Source: Halomonas zincidurans B6 (GTDB lineage: Bacteria > Pseudomonadota > Gammaproteobacteria > Pseudomonadales > Halomonadaceae). Taken from it: a stretch of 7,823 nucleotides of DNA. The stretch lies in the NCBI RefSeq assembly GCF_000731955.1, contig NZ_JNCK01000002.1, positions 1 to 7,823 of the forward strand, in the 5' to 3' direction. The notes beneath the pieces were generated by a model. The model did no database searches. It was given only the letters and a program-made list of their open reading frames with translations, and was not told the DNA's origin. Every line of letters begins with the position of its first letter. The stretch's first letter is position 1. Shown in pieces: positions 5,282-7,823 of this stretch. The position numbers and the translations under genes were made by a program.

Positions 5282-6943
5282 CTAACCGTATTGAGCCACT
5301 TTTTTTGAAGCGGGCAGCGTCGCGTTCCAGGGCAAGAGTGTTTCGAGTTGTTCGAGGGTAACCGCATCGGCTATGTGCGTTAGCACATGGTGAATATAAG
5401 CGGATGGCTCCAGGCCGTTGGCCTTGGCGGTTTCGATCAGCGAGTAACAGGTGGCACTCGCTTTAGCCCCTTGCGGGGTATCGGCGAACAGCCAGGCCTT
5501 CCTTCCGACCGCAAATGGTCGGATGGCGTTTTCTGCCAGCACGTTGCTGATCTGCAAGTCGCCGCGCTCGCAGTAGCCAACCAGGGTGTCCCACTGGTTG
5601 AGGGTATAATCAATGGCCTTGCGGGTGAGCATGCCTTTCATCACCTTGGGGGCATTTTTCTCCAACCAGGCCTTGAAGGCGTTCAGTAGCGGCAGGCTTT
5701 TTTCCTGGCGCACCCGGTAACGCTCGGCATCACTCAGCGCCTGCGCCGCTTTTTCAACCGCGTACAGCTTGCGGATATGGCTCAGGGCCACATCGGCTTT
5801 TGACGGCTGGCCTTTCTTGCCCTTGGCCGGCGCGGCTCGGGACGCTTCCACGAACTTGCGTCGGGCATGATCCCAACATCCGATTCGGCTCAGATTATTG
5901 TCACGGCACACCTTGCCATAGCCGGAGTAGCCATCGGCTTGCAGAATGCCCTGGAAGTCATCCAGCAGGCGCACCGGTACCTTGCCACCTCGTGAGGGGT
6001 CATACTCGAACAGAACCGAGGGTTTTCCCGGTGGACCACCCCGGGTGACCCACATCCATTTGTCGGATTGGGCTGTCTTGCCGTCTTCCTTGAGTACCTG
6101 GATCCGGGTTTCATCCGCCTGCAGGTAATCGCTGCTGTTCTGGGTTTCCCGCATCAGGTTGATCAGCGGCTGGAACACGTTGTCCAGTCGGATGATCCAG
6201 TGGGCCATGCTGGTTCGGCTGACTTCGTGGCCCAGGCGTTTGAGCATCTGCTCCTGTCGGTATAACGGTAGCCCGTCGGCGTACTTGGAGGTGATGAGGT
6301 AGGCCAGCAACGAGGGGGTGGCGATGCACTTGCCCAGCGGGTGAGCCGGACGGGCTGCCGCCACCATGCGTTCCTCACCCTCCTGCTCGAACACCGCCTT
6401 TTCCTGCCAGTACTCCAGCACTTTCAACTGGGCCGGGATGAATTCCAGCTCTTCCTTCACTTTGGTGAAGAAGGCCTTGCTGGCACCGGCTTTCTCTTCG
6501 TCACTGAGGGTCAGCTCAATACGCTCACGCAGCAGTTTGTCACAGAAGCCGCGTTGGCGGCGCTTTCGTGACCGGCGGGGCGCTTCTTCCTCGGCCTCGT
6601 CGGCCAGGTCATCGCGGAGTTCATCAATCTCAACTTCCAGCTCGGCTTCATCAAACAGCATGATCTGATGGGGCTGCTTTTCACTACTGGCCGCGAATTG
6701 CTGGATCTTTTTATGTCGCAGTAGCTCTTCAAGGATCTCGATGCGGGCGTCCCGGCTCTGGATGGCCTGATCGCGCTGCTCCAGTGCTGATGCCTGAGAT
6801 TTCAGCCTGGCCTGCTGGTTCAGAAAGGCTTCTTCTTTCGAGGCGAGTCGCTGCTGAAGATCACTGATAACAGTCGCCATTTCAGCGGCAGAGAGGCTGC
6901 TGAAATCAGGAGTTGAAGAGGCGTTATCAGGCGTTGTTTTCAT
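5282..6943 (-). CDS. tnpC: IS66-family transposase TnpC (DDE)
   Basis: The catalytic transposase of the element. The 553 residues contain: a coiled-coil-like, Gln/Glu-rich N-terminal segment (about 25-80); an acidic then strongly basic linker (about 97-131, ending RRSRKRRQR); a central HPLGKCIATPSLLAYLITSKYADGLPLYRQEQMLKRLG block (201-238); and the RNase H-like core with candidate triad D277 (LQADET), D337 (LQADGY) and E471 (LAENAIRPFAVGRKAWLF). An insertion of about 130 residues lies between D337 and E471. A C-terminal IS66 segment (SLIETAKANGLEPSAYIHHVL, 501-521) follows. The cysteine pairs of the zinc finger found in many IS66 TnpC proteins are absent around 140-185. There is no Shine-Dalgarno before ATG 6943. 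The stop is TAG, in frame with the adjoining maturase. Confidence 0.95.
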   Translation of the reverse strand: MKTTPDNASSTPDFSSLSAAEMATVISDLQQRLASKEEAFLNQQARLKSQASALEQRDQAIQSRDARIEILEELLRHKKIQQFAASSEKQPHQIMLFDEAELEVEIDELRDDLADEAEEEAPRRSRKRRQRGFCDKLLRERIELTLSDEEKAGASKAFFTKVKEELEFIPAQLKVLEYWQEKAVFEQEGEERMVAAARPAHPLGKCIATPSLLAYLITSKYADGLPLYRQEQMLKRLGHEVSRTSMAHWIIRLDNVFQPLINLMRETQNSSDYLQADETRIQVLKEDGKTAQSDKWMWVTRGGPPGKPSVLFEYDPSRGGKVPVRLLDDFQGILQADGYSGYGKVCRDNNLSRIGCWDHARRKFVEASRAAPAKGKKGQPSKADVALSHIRKLYAVEKAAQALSDAERYRVRQEKSLPLLNAFKAWLEKNAPKVMKGMLTRKAIDYTLNQWDTLVGYCERGDLQISNVLAENAIRPFAVGRKAWLFADTPQGAKASATCYSLIETAKANGLEPSAYIHHVLTHIADAVTLEQLETLLPWNATLPASKKVAQYG

Positions 6944-6949
6944 AACGGA

Positions 6950-6958
6950 ATTATAGCA
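6950..6958 (-). promoter_or_regulatory. Extended -10 promoter immediately ahead of tnpC
   Basis: On the minus strand TGCTATAAT is a perfect extended -10 element (TGn plus TATAAT). It ends six bases before the tnpC ATG, so transcription would start on or next to the A of the ATG. No good -35 is seen, which extended -10 promoters do not strictly need. If used, it would make a leaderless tnpC mRNA independent of tnpA and tnpB. Confidence 0.5.
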
Positions 6959-6972
6959 AAAACAACGATCTG

Positions 6973-6991
6973 TAGCACGTAAAAAGTGCTA
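6973..6991. repeat. Small hairpin at the tnpB-tnpC junction
   Basis: TAGCAC (6973-6978) and GTGCTA (6986-6991) form a perfect 6-bp stem with a 7-nt A/T-rich loop. The outer arm includes the tnpB stop codon. It sits between tnpB and the candidate tnpC promoter and could weakly attenuate or insulate tnpC transcription. It is short enough that chance is possible. Confidence 0.35.
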
Positions 6992-7357
6992 TCCCACGCT
7001 CTCGTAATGCAGGGTTTTGTGCCCTCGCAACAGGGTAATGTCATACCCGTCCAGCAACCAGTTGATCTGCTCGCCAGTCAGCGGCATCAGGTCATCCGAC
7101 GGGCCAGGCCACTTGAATCGCTCCTCGGCCAGGGCCTTGTAATACAGCACAAAGCCATTGTCTTCCCACATCAGACACTTGATCTTGTTCCGCTGCCGGT
7201 TAGTGAAGGCATAGAAGGCGCCGGAGAACGGGCTGTGCCCCAGCTCCTGTTCAACGATCAGGGCCAGGCCGTTGGCCTGCTTGCGGAAGTCGACCGGGGT
7301 GCGATACAGGTAAATCTCCGGCAAGTCCCACGAGGGACGCAGATACCGGTTTCGCAT
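6989..7357 (-). CDS. tnpB: IS66-family accessory protein TnpB
   Basis: This is the second protein of IS66-type elements, reported as needed for efficient transposition; its biochemical role is not settled. The product of about 122 residues has the family pattern IYLYRTPVDFRKQANGLALIV (residues 15-35), then PFSGAFYAFTNRQRNKIKCLMWEDNGFVLYYKALAEERFKWP. The ATG at 7357 overlaps the tnpA stop as TGATG, and a GAGG site lies 8 bp upstream. A GTG one codon earlier (7360) is an alternative start. The overlap implies translational coupling with tnpA. The stop TAG at 6989 is followed by a small hairpin and then tnpC. Confidence 0.92.
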   Translation of the reverse strand: MRNRYLRPSWDLPEIYLYRTPVDFRKQANGLALIVEQELGHSPFSGAFYAFTNRQRNKIKCLMWEDNGFVLYYKALAEERFKWPGPSDDLMPLTGEQINWLLDGYDITLLRGHKTLHYESVG

Positions 7358-7659
7358 CACAACTGCCTCAGAACCGCGCCCAGCAACTCGATGTTGCCAG
7401 CGTGCAGGCCGGTCACCGATACGCCGCCAGGCAACGAGACGGTCAGGCCGTCCGTGGCCTCCGATCCGGAGACCGGGGCTACCCGGGCAAATCCCGAAGG
7501 TGCGGCATCATCCGGCACCCCATGGGTCAGCTTCTTGCGCCAATAGACAAACCGACAGTAGGTCAGTGACTGTTGCTTGCAGTAGGCCATTCCAGACAGT
7601 CCGGATGCCTGCCACTGCGTGATGTGCTGTTGCCAAAGTTGTTCGCGTTCGTGGGTCAT
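7357..7659 (-). CDS. tnpA: IS66-family accessory protein TnpA
   Basis: This is the first protein of the IS66 set: 100 residues, with a helix-turn-helix-like N-terminal half (about 5-45: WQQHITQWQASGLSGMAYCKQ, then YCRFVYWRKKL). The C-terminal half carries the typical LPGGVSVTGLHAGNIELLGAVL tail. It is probably a DNA-binding accessory factor; the exact role in the family is not established. ATG 7659 has a strong AGGAGGG site seven bases upstream, but most of that site lies in one arm of an 11-bp hairpin. The stop codon overlaps the tnpB start. Length and composition are normal for the family. Confidence 0.9.
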   Translation of the reverse strand: MTHEREQLWQQHITQWQASGLSGMAYCKQQSLTYCRFVYWRKKLTHGVPDDAAPSGFARVAPVSGSEATDGLTVSLPGGVSVTGLHAGNIELLGAVLRQL

Positions 7660-7660
7660 G

Positions 7661-7693
7661 CTGATTCCCTCCTGCGGTTGATGAGGGAATCAG
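7661..7693 (-). promoter_or_regulatory. Hairpin that covers the tnpA ribosome-binding site
   Basis: An 11-bp perfect inverted repeat (GAGGGAATCAG at 7683-7693 and CTGATTCCCTC at 7661-7671, plus-strand reading) encloses an 11-nt loop. In the tnpA mRNA the 3' arm contains GAGGG of the Shine-Dalgarno AGGAGGG (7667-7673) and ends one base before the ATG. Folding should hide the site and limit translation of any transcript that carries both arms, as in read-through from neighbouring genes. A possible -10 TATTTA (7699-7704) would start the IS66 transcript at about the first base of the 5' arm. Confidence 0.65.
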
Positions 7694-7721
7694 TGTGTTA
7701 AATATGGGGATGGGGGTGTAG

Positions 7722-7743
7722 GTGCTGATTTATTGGCGCTTAC
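7722..7743. repeat. IS66 left terminal inverted repeat (IRL, tnpA side)
   Basis: Reading inward from 7743 on the minus strand: GTAAGCGCCAATAAATCAGC. The outer nine bases equal those of the other end. The repeat lies about 60 bp upstream of the tnpA start and may overlap its promoter. Confidence 0.85.
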
Positions 7744-7799
7744 CCCCGAACACAGGCTGTCCGGGACTCACGCGCGCCCCAGCTTTCTCGCGCACCCAC
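7744..7799 (-). other. Short flank beyond IS66; possible 5' stub of the second intron
   Basis: This 56-bp piece between the IS66 end and the right-edge terminator has no credible gene. On the minus strand it begins directly after the terminator T-run and contains GTGCGC (7790-7795) followed later by GGCGCGC and GTGAGTCCC. These loosely recall the first 50 bases of class C introns. It could be the surviving 5' end of the intron whose 3' half lies on the other side of IS66, or unrelated intergenic DNA. The resemblance is too short to decide by eye. Confidence 0.25.
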
Positions 7800-7823
7800 A
7801 AAAAAAAGCCCCCGGGGTGTCCC
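7800..7823 (-). terminator. Probable intrinsic terminator, cut by the window edge
   Basis: On the minus strand a GC-rich arm, CCCCGGGGGC (7808-7817), is followed by eight T (7800-7807). The visible ACA (7818-7820) would be the loop. The opposite arm would start with the GGG at 7821-7823 and run out of the window, so the stem is inferred. It would end a minus-strand gene lying to the right, convergent with ilvY, and is a natural target for a class C intron. Confidence 0.65.

Larger units (their letters stand above)
5253..7743 (-). mobile_element. IS66-family insertion sequence, complete (2491 bp)
   Basis: The element has the standard IS66 set tnpA-tnpB-tnpC on the minus strand, between inverted terminal repeats that both begin GTAAGCGCC, as is usual for the family. 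All three frames are intact. IS66 elements normally make 8-bp target duplications. Here the outer flanks are GTCGCGGG (5245-5252) and CCCCGAAC (7744-7751), which do not match. The element therefore either joined two different flanks by recombination or deleted DNA next to itself after insertion. Its left end cuts into the N-terminal coding region of a group II maturase. Confidence 0.92.

Noticed and set aside
5245..7751. 8-bp target-site duplication around IS66
   Set aside because: The flanks GTCGCGGG and CCCCGAAC were compared directly and do not match.

Overview
The window reads as chromosomal DNA of a GC-rich gammaproteobacterium. Halomonadaceae are my best guess, based on gene order (ilvC followed by pssA, with a divergent ilvY) and on protein character. 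This is inference from the sequence alone, without a database search. A conserved housekeeping block of branched-chain amino acid and phospholipid synthesis genes is hemmed in on both sides by mobile DNA.

Left edge (1-718, minus strand): the 5' part of a group II intron of the bacterial class C (IIC) type. The intron RNA begins GTGCGCC at 718 and runs leftward through domains I-III into the first 66 codons of its reverse transcriptase/maturase, which leaves the window. It sits 8 nt beyond the intrinsic terminator of pssA (hairpin 727-749). That is the classical IIC target: just downstream of a terminator hairpin.

Core (774-3876): pssA (CDP-diacylglycerol-serine O-phosphatidyltransferase) and ilvC (class I ketol-acid reductoisomerase) lie on the minus strand. 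A hairpin sits between them. Divergent from ilvC on the plus strand is ilvY, the LysR-type activator of ilvC. The 158-bp ilvC-ilvY gap holds inverted-repeat elements and two overlapping, face-to-face candidate promoters.

Right part (3903-7823, minus strand): a second, different IIC-like intron keeps domain VI, domain V and almost the whole maturase, but its 5' half is gone. A complete IS66-family element (5253-7743; tnpA, tnpB, tnpC; terminal GTAAGCGCC repeats) abuts the maturase at its N-terminal codons. No target duplication flanks the IS, so the missing intron 5' half probably went in a deletion linked to the IS. Beyond the IS, at the right edge, lies half of another strong terminator (T8 on the minus strand). 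This was probably the original insertion target of the second intron.

I see no CRISPR array, tRNA, rRNA or wholly new gene system. The most interesting signals are in the mobile DNA: two IIC introns beside terminators bracketing one operon; an 11-bp hairpin that covers the tnpA ribosome-binding site; an extended -10 promoter placed so that tnpC mRNA could be leaderless; and an in-frame tnpC-TAG-maturase junction.
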